This document shows positions 7,486 through 15,571 of a DNA stretch of 64,000 bases, piece by piece. The notes below the pieces were generated by a model that saw only the letters and a list, made by a program, of their open reading frames with translations, was not told where the DNA came from and made no database searches. The DNA lies in the NCBI GenBank assembly GCA_964591085.1, contig CAZPXH010000005.1:124001-188000 (forward strand), written 5' to 3'. The position numbers and the translations under genes were made by a program. The stretch's first letter is position 1. Every line of letters begins with the position of its first letter. The stretch comes from CAZPXH01 sp964591085. GTDB lineage: Bacteria > Spirochaetota > Spirochaetia > DSM-27196 > CAZPXH01.

Positions 7486-10400
7486 GTGTACGAGCCGGTT
7501 GATCCAAAGGTGAGCTTTCCTCAGATGGAGGAATCTGTTCTTGCCTTCTGGAACGAGCGCGGGATCTTTCAGAAATCCGTTGATGCCAGGTCCGGGCAAG
7601 CGGAATACGTCTTCTATGACGGTCCTCCATTTGCCACGGGGCTTCCGCACTTCGGGCACTTTGTGCCGGGAACCATCAAGGACGTCATTCCCCGCTACCA
7701 GACCATGAAAGGCCGCCGCGTGGAGCGCCGCTTTGGCTGGGACTGTCACGGGCTGCCCGTTGAGTATGAGATTGAGAAAGAGCTTGGAATCTCCGGCCGA
7801 GCAGAGATTGAGGCGTACGGAGTAGGCGCGTTCAACGACAAGTGCCGCTCCATTGTTCTGCGCTACACCGGCGAGTGGGAACGCATTGTCAGCCGCATGG
7901 GCCGTTGGGTGGACTTCCGCAACGACTACAAGACCATGGACCCCGACTACATGGAGAGCATCTGGTGGGTCTTCCGCCAGTTGTGGGACCAGGGCCTGGT
8001 CTACGAGGGGTACTACATCCTGCCCTACAGCTGGAAGCTCGCAACCCCGCTGTCCAACTTTGAGGTGAATCTCGGCGGCTACCGGGAGGTGGACGACCCC
8101 GCCGTGACGGTTCGCTTCCAGCTGAAGGATCCCACCACGCTTGGTGCATCCTCCACGGACAAGGTGTCCTTCCTCGCGTGGACCACCACCCCCTGGACCC
8201 TGCCGTCCAACCTGGGCCTGGCCCTGGGGCCGGAGGTCAGCTACGTCCGCATCGCAGATGGGGAAGAGCAGTTCATCCTTGCGCGGGAACGGCTGGGGCA
8301 TTACTACAAGGATCCCGCTGACTGCACCGTGCTCGCGGAGTACTCGGGCCGTGATCTGGCGGGAGTCCGCTACGTCCCGGTCTTTCCGTACTTTGCTGAG
8401 ATTGAAGCCCAGGATGCATTCCAGACCTGGACCGCTGACTACGTCACCACGGAGGACGGCACCGGGATTGTGCACATTGCTCCCGGCTTCGGCGAAGACG
8501 ACTACCAGATTCTCAAGGACAGCGACGTCCCCATCCTCGTTCCGATTGACGACGACTGCCGCTTCACAGCCGAAGTCCCGGACTTCCAGGGCCAGTTTGT
8601 GAAGGACGCAGACAAGCCCATCATCGCGTGGCTCCGGGAACAGGGCCTGCTGGTGCGGCGGGAGAACTACCGGCACCCCTATCCGTTTGACTACCGGACC
8701 AACACCCCGCTGATCTATCGCGCTGTCAGTTCCTGGTTTGTGGACGTGGACAAGATCAAGGATCGAATGCTTGCCCACAACAGCACAATCAACTGGATCC
8801 CGGATCACCTGCGCGATGGCCGCTTTGGCAAGTGGCTGGAGGGAGCCCGGGCCTGGGCAATCAGCCGCAACCGCTACTGGGGTAACCCGCTGCCAATCTG
8901 GCGGAACGAAAGCGGTTACACCGAGGTGATCAGCAGTCGGGAGGAATTGGAGGCCAAGGTAGGCCACCCGGTGCCGGATCTCCACAAGCAGTACGTGGAT
9001 GAGCTCACATGGGAAGCGTCGGATGGCTCGGGAACAATGCGTCGGGTACCGCAGGTCCTGGACTGCTGGTTTGAAAGCGGCGCCATGCCGTTTGCGCAGG
9101 CGCACTACCCGTTTGCAAACCGCGAGCGTTTTGACGCCAACTTCCCGGCTGACTTCATTGCCGAGGGTCTGGATCAGACCCGCGGCTGGTTCTACACGCT
9201 CACCATCATCGCCTCCGCGCTCCGAGATTGCCCGGCCTTCCGAAACGTGATTGTCAACGGGCTGGTCCTCGCGGAGGACGGCCGCAAGATGAGCAAGAGC
9301 CTCCGCAACTACACGGATCCGGTTGAGATCATCAACACCTACGGTGCAGACGCGCTGCGGCTGTTTCTCATGAACTCGAGCGTGGTGAAGGCGGAGGACC
9401 TGAAGTACTCCGATGACGGGGTCCGCGATGTTCTGAAGCAGGTAATCATCCCGTTGTGGAACGCCTACAGCTTCTACGTGACCTACGCAAACATCGACGG
9501 GATTCAGCCCGATGATCCGCCCGCCCAGCTGATGAATCCTTTGGATCGCTGGATTCTGAGCGCAGCCCAGACCCTGGTGGCGGAGGTGGAAGCGCAGCTG
9601 GATGCCTATGAGATGCAGAAGGCAATCGGCGCCATCGTACGGTTCATTGAGCAGCTCAACAACTGGTACATCCGCCGAAGCCGCCGGCGTTTCTGGAAGA
9701 GTGAAAGCGATTCGGACAAGCGCGAGGCCTACGCAACGCTCCGCTCGGTGCTCATGACCCTGGTGACCGTAGCTGCACCCTTCATGCCCTTCACCACCGA
9801 GGCCATCTACCGAAACCTTCGACGGGAGGATCAGCCGGAGAGCGTGCACCTCGTTGACTGGCCGGAAGTGCAGCAGTCCCGCCGTGTCCCGGACCTGGAA
9901 GCTCGCATGGATCACGCGCAGACGGCGGTCAGCCTGGGACGCGCGCTTCGCAGCACGCAGAACCTTAAGGTTCGCCAGCCCTTGCGTGCGGTGCACCTGG
10001 TTACCAGGGACGCTGACCAGCGGCGTTCCCTCCGGGAGATGGAAGACCTGATCCGTGACGAACTTAACGTGAAAGACGTGATTTTCCGGGGGAACGAGGA
10101 AGAGCTGGTGGAGTATCGCGCCAAGGCGAACTATCGGGTTCTGGGTCGGAAGCTGGGCAAAGCGATGCCGGAGGCAGCGGCGCGGATATCGGAGTTCTCG
10201 CCTGCTGAGATCCAGACCCTTTTGGATGGCAACACCCTGTCCCTGGAGATCGGTGGCGAGAACCTGGAGCTCACCAGCGACGAAGTTCTGGTAGAACGGG
10301 ACGAAAAGGACGGGCTGAAGGTCCTCAATGAAGGTGCCCTCACCGTGGCTCTGGATCCGGAGATCGGGGAGGAGCTGCGCGATGAAGGGCTCGTCCGGGA

Positions 10401-10626
10401 TCTCATCCGCGCAATCCAGCAGCTCCGCAAAGACACGGGGCTTGAAGTGACCGACCGCGTGGTGATCGGGATCCAGGGACCGCAACGCATCATCCATGCG
10501 GTGGAGTCCCACCGCGAGTTTCTGATGGACGAGACCCTGTGTGTCCGCCTGGACTACTCGGCAGAAGGCGGGGGAGAGGTGATGGTGGACGGTGAACCGG
10601 TACAGATCAGTGTTTCCAGAAAGTAG
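7486..10626 (+). CDS. ileS: Isoleucyl-tRNA synthetase
   Basis: 1046 residues, charging tRNA-Ile in the cytoplasm. The class I signatures are clear: FATGLPHFGHFV holds the HIGH-type motif (HFGH) near residue 50, and GRKMSKSLRNYTDP is the KMSKS loop near residue 600. The central editing domain is present (WTTTPWTLPSNLGLALG). The C-terminal anticodon-binding region includes NNWYIRRSRRRFWKS. The sequence style (DGPPFATGLPHFGHFVPGTIKD) is the eukaryote-like IleRS2 form, which in other bacteria is associated with low mupirocin sensitivity; this is family knowledge, not a measured trait here. GTG start follows a G-rich ribosome-binding site. A promoter and leader hairpin precede it, and a lipoprotein gene overlaps its 3' end by 35 bp. 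Confidence 0.97.
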   Translation: MYEPVDPKVSFPQMEESVLAFWNERGIFQKSVDARSGQAEYVFYDGPPFATGLPHFGHFVPGTIKDVIPRYQTMKGRRVERRFGWDCHGLPVEYEIEKELGISGRAEIEAYGVGAFNDKCRSIVLRYTGEWERIVSRMGRWVDFRNDYKTMDPDYMESIWWVFRQLWDQGLVYEGYYILPYSWKLATPLSNFEVNLGGYREVDDPAVTVRFQLKDPTTLGASSTDKVSFLAWTTTPWTLPSNLGLALGPEVSYVRIADGEEQFILARERLGHYYKDPADCTVLAEYSGRDLAGVRYVPVFPYFAEIEAQDAFQTWTADYVTTEDGTGIVHIAPGFGEDDYQILKDSDVPILVPIDDDCRFTAEVPDFQGQFVKDADKPIIAWLREQGLLVRRENYRHPYPFDYRTNTPLIYRAVSSWFVDVDKIKDRMLAHNSTINWIPDHLRDGRFGKWLEGARAWAISRNRYWGNPLPIWRNESGYTEVISSREELEAKVGHPVPDLHKQYVDELTWEASDGSGTMRRVPQVLDCWFESGAMPFAQAHYPFANRERFDANFPADFIAEGLDQTRGWFYTLTIIASALRDCPAFRNVIVNGLVLAEDGRKMSKSLRNYTDPVEIINTYGADALRLFLMNSSVVKAEDLKYSDDGVRDVLKQVIIPLWNAYSFYVTYANIDGIQPDDPPAQLMNPLDRWILSAAQTLVAEVEAQLDAYEMQKAIGAIVRFIEQLNNWYIRRSRRRFWKSESDSDKREAYATLRSVLMTLVTVAAPFMPFTTEAIYRNLRREDQPESVHLVDWPEVQQSRRVPDLEARMDHAQTAVSLGRALRSTQNLKVRQPLRAVHLVTRDADQRRSLREMEDLIRDELNVKDVIFRGNEEELVEYRAKANYRVLGRKLGKAMPEAAARISEFSPAEIQTLLDGNTLSLEIGGENLELTSDEVLVERDEKDGLKVLNEGALTVALDPEIGEELRDEGLVRDLIRAIQQLRKDTGLEVTDRVVIGIQGPQRIIHAVESHREFLMDETLCVRLDYSAEGGGEVMVDGEPVQISVSRK

Positions 10627-11557
10627 GCGCGAGCAGCTGTGGACCAGGGTCCCGGTGCCGGCTCTGTTGCTGGCCATCCTTGCATCCTGCGCAACGCTCC
10701 CGGAGCCCATCGCGGGCCCGGATGCGCTGGATGTCCCGGTTGGCACAAGCATCTACGCCGAGGCAGATACCGTGGCACTGGACGACTATCTCCTCAGCGC
10801 AGTAACTGTGATTACTGGCCTCGACGCGGTCCTAGCCGACAGAATCCTTGGGCGCATTGAGCGGGTGACCGTGGCAGCCCGAGATCCGATTGGTTGCACC
10901 TTTGGTGCAAGCATTGTGGCCGAGGGCCGGATTGCCCGCGGAACCCTCCGGCTTGCCCTCCGCTTTAGCCGGGACTTTCGCGTTGCCCGGAGGACCGGCC
11001 TGCCGGGCACGGTGTGGGAATCCGGTGAAGGTGCCGAGCGCGTTCGCATTGCGCCGCTGTCCCGGGATGTCGTTCTCCTGGAGCTGGGGACAGGAATCAA
11101 CAGCATGGAGCGCGGGACCATTCCGCTGAGCCCGGAAGCACGAACCGAGCGTGAGCAGGTAGATCTGTTTGCCATCGCAAGCGGTGGAATTGCGGCGCTC
11201 CTGCCGGTGAGCCCGGATGCAAGCGCCGGGCTCTCCATCCGGGAGATTCGCGCAAGCGCAGTCCGGGACCAGCCGGACACCGCCGAGGATGCGCTGCTGG
11301 TAACCGCAAGCATTGACACTCGCAGCCGTGGGGATGCACGGGCGCTCTCCGGCGTGATCCGGCTGAGCCTCATTGCCGAGCGGGGCCGCGCAGCTGCCGC
11401 TGAGATCCCCGTGATCCCCGAGGACTCCACGGTTCTGATCGGGCCACTCCGGATCACCGAGCCTGAGTTTGCTGGCTTTGTGGCAACAACACTTACAGCA
11501 CCCGGGGCGGAGGGCGGATCGGAACAGCAACCGGAATCTGGAGACAGCGCCGAGTGA
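10592..11557 (+). CDS. Putative lipoprotein of unknown function
   Basis: 321 residues. The N-terminus has ALLLAILASC, a good lipobox, followed by ATLPEPIAGPDALDVPVGT. The rest is Ala/Arg-rich with beta-like alternation and no recognised domain. The C-terminus is a low-complexity tail rich in Glu, Gly and Ser. It starts with GTG, overlapping the end of ileS by 35 bp, and its stop overlaps the hisH start (GTGA), so it is translationally tied into an ileS-orf-hisH-hisF transcript. The start is somewhat uncertain because the ribosome-binding site is embedded in ileS. Confidence 0.65.
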   Translation: MNRYRSVFPESRREQLWTRVPVPALLLAILASCATLPEPIAGPDALDVPVGTSIYAEADTVALDDYLLSAVTVITGLDAVLADRILGRIERVTVAARDPIGCTFGASIVAEGRIARGTLRLALRFSRDFRVARRTGLPGTVWESGEGAERVRIAPLSRDVVLLELGTGINSMERGTIPLSPEARTEREQVDLFAIASGGIAALLPVSPDASAGLSIREIRASAVRDQPDTAEDALLVTASIDTRSRGDARALSGVIRLSLIAERGRAAAAEIPVIPEDSTVLIGPLRITEPEFAGFVATTLTAPGAEGGSEQQPESGDSAE

Positions 11558-12156
11558 TTGGCGTCATTGACTACCAGGCGGGCAACCTGGGCAGCGTGGA
11601 GACTGCGCTACGGTTTCTCCGACTTGCCTACCAGGTGACGGATGATCCGGATTCGCTGTCCAGCTATGACAGGTTGCTGTTTCCCGGCGTAGGCGCTGCC
11701 GGTCAGGCGATGGCGGTCCTGCGCGGGCGCGGGCTGGACGCGGCGGTTGCCGAGTGGGTGCAGCGCGAACGACCGATGCTGGGCATCTGCATTGGCATGC
11801 AGGTTGCCCTGGATCACAGCGAGGAGTCAGATACGCGGTGCATCGGACTGGTGCCGGGAGAGGTCCGGCGCTTTCCGGATGACCAGGACCTAAAGGTCCC
11901 CCACATGGGATGGAACGAGGTCCACCACTCGGGACACTGGCTGTTTGCCGGCATTCCTTCCGGGAGCACATTCTACTTTGTCCATAGCTACTACCCGGAC
12001 CCCCAGGAGTCGGTGCAGGGAATTGCCCACACGGACTACGGAGTTCGCTTTACCTCTGCGCTGGAGCAGGGCAGCTTCCTTGCCACGCAGTTTCACCCGG
12101 AGAAAAGCGGCGAACACGGTTTGCGGCTTCTGCAGAACTTTGCGGAGGCCGGCTGA
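11554..12156 (+). CDS. hisH: Imidazole glycerol phosphate synthase, glutaminase subunit
   Basis: 200 residues, the usual HisH length. It releases ammonia from glutamine for HisF in histidine biosynthesis. Class I amidotransferase features are visible: LLFPGVGAAGQAM near the start, the nucleophile Cys in MLGICIGMQ, and the catalytic His and Glu in QFHPEKSGEHG. GTG start overlaps the stop of the upstream lipoprotein gene in GTGA. hisF follows after 57 bp. No other his gene is in the window apart from hisS. Confidence 0.95.
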   Translation: MIGVIDYQAGNLGSVETALRFLRLAYQVTDDPDSLSSYDRLLFPGVGAAGQAMAVLRGRGLDAAVAEWVQRERPMLGICIGMQVALDHSEESDTRCIGLVPGEVRRFPDDQDLKVPHMGWNEVHHSGHWLFAGIPSGSTFYFVHSYYPDPQESVQGIAHTDYGVRFTSALEQGSFLATQFHPEKSGEHGLRLLQNFAEAG

Positions 12157-12213
12157 GATGCGCGGCACGCAGTCAGTCTCTATGGACGTGACCCCGGATA
12201 CAGGAGCCAGACG

Positions 12214-12993
12214 ATGATCCGACGACGAATTGTTGTCTGTCTTGATGTGCGGGAAGGACGCACAACCAAGGGAGTGCGCTTTCAGGACAACATAGATGTA
12301 GGAGATCCGGTTGCCATGGCTCGGCGCTACTACCAGGCCGGAGCCGACGAGCTCGTTTTTTATGACATCACTGCCAGCGCTGAGCGGCGGCGGATTGTGC
12401 TGGACCTGGTGGAACGCGTGGCGGCGGAGGTCTTCATCCCTTTCGCCGTTGGCGGAGGCCTGGGTAGCGCAGAGGACATCCGGGACGTGATTCTGGCGGG
12501 GGCGGAGAAGGTCAGCCTGAACAGCCAGGCAGTCCGCAATCCGGAACTGCTCCGGACCGGGGCGGAAATGTACGGGAGTCAGGCCGTGGTCCTCGGCATG
12601 GACGTGAGGGCGGACTCCCAGATGCCGTCCGGATACCGCGTGGTGATTGACGGGGGCCGGGTGGATACGGGCCTGGACGCAGTGGCATGGGCGCAAGAGG
12701 CGGAGACCCTGGGCGCGGGTGAGATTGTGCTTAACTCCATTGACGCTGATGGGGTGCGCAGCGGTTACGAGATCACCGTCACCCGGGCCGTTGCAGATGC
12801 CGTCCGAATCCCGGTTGTGGCCAGCGGTGGTGCCGGGGTCCCGGAGCACCTGGTGGAGGTGTTCCGTGAGGGGCACGCCCACGCTGCACTCATTGCAAGC
12901 ATGGTTCATTTCGGGGACTTCACCGTTGGTGCTATCAAGGAGCACCTGAAGGGCGCCGGAATTCCGGTACGGACGGACGGGATAAGCGGTTGA
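12214..12993 (+). CDS. hisF: Imidazole glycerol phosphate synthase, cyclase subunit
   Basis: 259 residues, (beta/alpha)8 barrel. It condenses ammonia with PRFAR to yield IGP and AICAR. The catalytic aspartates are present in VVCLDVREGR (strand 1) and VLGMDVRAD (strand 5), and the phosphate-binding loops in FAVGGGLGSAEDI and VVASGGAGVPEHL. Some usual positions differ: NSIDADGVRSGYE replaces the common TSMDRDG-type loop. The start ATG has CAGGAG about ten bases upstream. It pairs with the upstream hisH, so the enzyme should be a normal heterodimer. Confidence 0.95.
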   Translation: MIRRRIVVCLDVREGRTTKGVRFQDNIDVGDPVAMARRYYQAGADELVFYDITASAERRRIVLDLVERVAAEVFIPFAVGGGLGSAEDIRDVILAGAEKVSLNSQAVRNPELLRTGAEMYGSQAVVLGMDVRADSQMPSGYRVVIDGGRVDTGLDAVAWAQEAETLGAGEIVLNSIDADGVRSGYEITVTRAVADAVRIPVVASGGAGVPEHLVEVFREGHAHAALIASMVHFGDFTVGAIKEHLKGAGIPVRTDGISG

Positions 12994-13008
12994 AGCCGAT
13001 GCGTCTGA

Positions 13009-13037
13009 TTGTCCACCCCACCGCACACGACTATATT
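13009..13037 (+). promoter_or_regulatory. Promoter of the FmdB-type gene
   Basis: TTGTCC (13009-13014), 17-bp spacer, TATATT (13032-13037). The predicted transcript start near 13044 is about 25 bp before the GTG at 13069, which has AGGGAG upstream. Confidence 0.6.
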
Positions 13038-13068
13038 TCCGATCAGTCCGACAACAGGGAGATGCGTC

Positions 13069-13482
13069 GTGCCAACGTACGACTATCGCTGCAGCAACTG
13101 CGGCCATGAACTTGAAGCCTTCCAGGCCATGAGCGAGGATCCGCTCACCGATTGTCCGAACTGTGGCACCCCAAAGCTACGCCGACTGATCAGCGGCGGT
13201 ACGGGGGTCATCTTCCGTGGTGGCGGCTTCTATGTCACCGACAGCCGCGCCACTGCCAACGGAAAGCGCAAAGCGGAAAAGACTGCCGCCGTTGGCGACT
13301 CGGGAAGTGATTCTGGCAGCAGCTCCGGGAGCTCGGCTGACACCGGAACGGGAAGTACCTCTGGTGCCACAGAGTCTTCGCCATCGCCGCCTGGGTCCGG
13401 AGCAAAGGGTAGCGCTGACAAGCCGGCGACGAAGCCACAGAACACCGCCCGCAAGGGAAACCGGGACCGGAAGGCAAGTTAG
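13069..13482 (+). CDS. FmdB-family zinc-ribbon protein
   Basis: 137 residues. The N-terminus PTYDYRCSNCGHELEAFQ is the classic FmdB/CxxC zinc ribbon; the second CxxC pair is DCPNCGTPKLRRLISG, giving four cysteines at about residues 8, 11, 29 and 32. After GVIFRGGGFYVTDSR the protein turns into a Ser/Gly/Thr/Ala-rich disordered tail ending in basic residues (KGNRDRKAS). The family is named from a putative regulator linked to methanol/amide use, but its true role is unknown. The GTG at 13069 is preferred because the conserved MPTYDY start follows it and a promoter and AGGGAG lie just upstream. Confidence 0.85.
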   Translation: MPTYDYRCSNCGHELEAFQAMSEDPLTDCPNCGTPKLRRLISGGTGVIFRGGGFYVTDSRATANGKRKAEKTAAVGDSGSDSGSSSGSSADTGTGSTSGATESSPSPPGSGAKGSADKPATKPQNTARKGNRDRKAS

Positions 13483-13566
13483 CATTCCCGCGCACGCCGG
13501 GAGCATTTCCGTGGGCAAGGATTGACCTGCGCCCCGCCAATTGCCCGACCGCGTATTTGGGTTTAG

Positions 13567-13576
13567 GCTATATAGC
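13567..13576. promoter_or_regulatory. Palindrome over the ArsR-gene start region
   Basis: GCTATATAGC is a perfect 10-bp palindrome one base upstream of the GTG at 13578, and its centre (TATATA) looks like a -10 element. It could be an autoregulatory operator for the ArsR-type protein. No -35 with proper spacing is evident (TTGCCC is 22 bp away). Confidence 0.35.
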
Positions 13577-13577
13577 A

Positions 13578-13937
13578 GTGGAATTCAGTTGTGATGATGC
13601 CGTTGTTGACGGCTACGCGAGCAAGCTGAAGGTTCTCGGTCATCCGCTTCGCCTGCGGCTGCTCTGCCTCATTGAGCAGGGAGAGGACCCTTGCGTCTCC
13701 GAGTTGTGGGAGTGCCTGAACCAGCCGCAGCCGGTGGTCTCGCAGCATCTGGCGGTTCTCAAGGAGCGGGGGATCGTCTCCAGCGAGGTTCGCGGGAACA
13801 AGCGGGTCTACCACATCAGCGATCAGCTCATCTCCGATCTCATCGCCATGCTTCACCGCCACGCAGATCGGCCCCTGGTTCCGCGGCTCCGCCCGCTCCA
13901 AGTGGAAGCTCCCAAAGCCACAGGCGCTGGCGCGTAG
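13578..13937 (+). CDS. ArsR/SmtB-family transcriptional regulator
   Basis: 119 residues from the GTG at 13578. It has the winged helix-turn-helix of ArsR proteins: LKVLGHPLRLRLLCLIEQG, then ELWECLNQPQPVVSQHLAVLKERGIVSSEVRGNKRVYHIS. Two cysteines at DPCVSELWEC lie where some relatives bind metal or thiol-reactive ligands, so metal or redox sensing is possible but not shown. The C-terminal ~25 residues are Pro/Arg-rich. A TTG start seven codons earlier is also possible. The gene sits alone, convergent with the polysaccharide export gene. Confidence 0.85.
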   Translation: MEFSCDDAVVDGYASKLKVLGHPLRLRLLCLIEQGEDPCVSELWECLNQPQPVVSQHLAVLKERGIVSSEVRGNKRVYHISDQLISDLIAMLHRHADRPLVPRLRPLQVEAPKATGAGA

Positions 13938-13979
13938 GAGGCTGGCGCCTGGGAGGCTCGCGCTTAATGCGCTGGCGCC
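13924..13979. repeat. GCGCTGGCGC short direct repeats at a gene end
   Basis: Copies of GCGCTGGCGC or GGCTGGCGCC lie at 13924-13933, 13940-13949 and 13969-13979, spanning the end of the ArsR gene and the gap to the convergent export gene. A small GCGC-TTAAT-GCGC hairpin is included. No T-tract is present, so a terminator role is weakly supported. Confidence 0.45.
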
Positions 13980-13992
13980 GGACCGGAAGCGC

Positions 13993-15507
13993 TCAGCCGC
14001 CGAAGAGGCTCTGCAGCCAGCCGTCTCCGAGGAAGAGATCCACCACCCCAACAACCGTCGTCACAATCCCCGTAACGACAAATACATTCCGGTTGAACAC
14101 ACGATCGAGGCCGCCGATCAGGTTGGTGCCCACCAGGATTGTTGATCCCGGCTGCACCGGGCTGTCCAGACTGATGCGCCGGCGATTGCCCGCCTCATCC
14201 ACAAAGAAGACGCGATTGATGCTCCCGCGGTCCTCGGTAACACCCCTCGCAAAACCAATGTAGTCGGCAACAAGGGCTCCGGAGAGAAAGGGGTATCGAT
14301 CCGGTGCGTTGACTTCGCCAGTCACGAACACCTCCGGCGGCAGGATTGGGATCACCAGGATGTCACCGGGCATGAGCCCCGGATCCCGGCTCCGGTCCCG
14401 GGTCTGCCAAATCACCCGGAGATCCGGAAGCATTTCCCGCTCTCCGCTTTCTGCGCGCAGGATGAAGCTGGTCTCAGTCTCCGCAAAGGGGGTAATCCCC
14501 CCGACCCGGGAGAGAACATCCAGGACTCCCGTGCCGTCCCGGTGGGGAAGTCTGACCCGCACCACCTGCCCCGGGATTGTCCCGGGTTCCTCCCCGGTAA
14601 GCGGAGCACCGAACACCGCGCCTTCCACAATCACTTGCGCGGCGTTGACCAGGCTGCTGCCAACCGTGAGCCGATCCCCGTCCTCCAGCCGCAGCTCATC
14701 CAGATCAGCAAGGCCTAGCGTGCGGCGCTGGTACTCACCTTGCGCGTCCACCCGCTCCAGGGTTATTGCGTCCTCCCGGGCGGTTGGTTGCAGGCCCCCG
14801 GCGTAGTCCAGCAGATCTGCCCCCGTCTCTCCGGGCAGCATCTCAAAGGCACCGGGCCGGAATACCGCTCCGCTGACTGTCACCGAGACGTCCACGGGCT
14901 GGACCTCAATGCGGTCACCCGGGCGGAGGAAGGGGTTCTGTTCTTCCTCTCCAAACGCTAAGTAGCGCAGCAGATCGTAGCTGATCACGCTTCCGTTGCG
15001 CGCAAGAAGCAATCGCCGGGTGCTGGCCCCTCCGCTAACTTGTGCGGCCTCGATCATGTCTGCAAGGCGGTTGAGCGAGTTCACGCGGATGATTCCCGGG
15101 CGCCCGGCGGCACCGTAGACAAAGACATCAAAGAGAGCCGGCGCCTCCAGCGTGAACTGCACAAAGGATGCCCCGGTTACCGAGCGCACCCGGCGCTCAA
15201 CGTCCAGCTGCAGGTCCCGGAAGGCTCTCCCCTCCGCGCTCACGCGCCCAATGAAGGGAACCTCAAGAGTGAGGTCATCGGCAAGGATGATCGGAAAGCT
15301 TGTACTGGCTGACGCCCCTGCCGTACCGATTGCACCCGGGCGGGAGAAATCAACCGCAAGCTGGTACACATCTCCCGGAACGCTCTCATAGTCGGACACG
15401 TGAAGAATTCGGCGGGAGACATCACTGGGCAGGGACTGGCTGACGGCTGGAGCACTGGACAGAAGCAGCAGGAATGCCGGCAACAGAAATAGACGAATGA
15501 CGCGCAT
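13993..15507 (-). CDS. Polysaccharide export protein (Wza-like, SLBB domains)
   Basis: 504 residues. A signal peptide (MRVIRLFLLPAFLLLLSS...) precedes SDYESVPGDVYQLAVDFS, the start of a poly-export domain. Several SLBB-type repeats follow, for example VFVYGAAGRPGIIRV, VTVSGAVFRPGAFEM, VIVEGAVFGAPLTG and VFVTGEVNAPDRYPFL. The C-terminus has a hydrophobic stretch (VFVVTGIVTTVVGVVDLFLG) near the end, resembling the outer-membrane anchor of some family members. Family knowledge: a periplasmic/outer-membrane channel for exopolysaccharide or capsule. No lipobox is visible, unlike E. coli Wza. ATG at 15507 is chosen for the signal peptide. It is divergent from aroB. Confidence 0.85.
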   Translation of the reverse strand: MRVIRLFLLPAFLLLLSSAPAVSQSLPSDVSRRILHVSDYESVPGDVYQLAVDFSRPGAIGTAGASASTSFPIILADDLTLEVPFIGRVSAEGRAFRDLQLDVERRVRSVTGASFVQFTLEAPALFDVFVYGAAGRPGIIRVNSLNRLADMIEAAQVSGGASTRRLLLARNGSVISYDLLRYLAFGEEEQNPFLRPGDRIEVQPVDVSVTVSGAVFRPGAFEMLPGETGADLLDYAGGLQPTAREDAITLERVDAQGEYQRRTLGLADLDELRLEDGDRLTVGSSLVNAAQVIVEGAVFGAPLTGEEPGTIPGQVVRVRLPHRDGTGVLDVLSRVGGITPFAETETSFILRAESGEREMLPDLRVIWQTRDRSRDPGLMPGDILVIPILPPEVFVTGEVNAPDRYPFLSGALVADYIGFARGVTEDRGSINRVFFVDEAGNRRRISLDSPVQPGSTILVGTNLIGGLDRVFNRNVFVVTGIVTTVVGVVDLFLGDGWLQSLFGG

Positions 15508-15571
15508 CGCGCGGAGCGTAGTCGCGCTGGCCGGGGGCGTCAATTCGGCGGGTCTGCTACGCTCTGGCTCA

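Noticed and set aside
6919..10752. A 1277-codon open frame on the minus strand opposite ileS
   Set aside because: It is antisense to a clear IleRS gene; the product has no recognisable domain and is rich in His, Val, Leu and Arg as expected from codon bias in GC-rich DNA.
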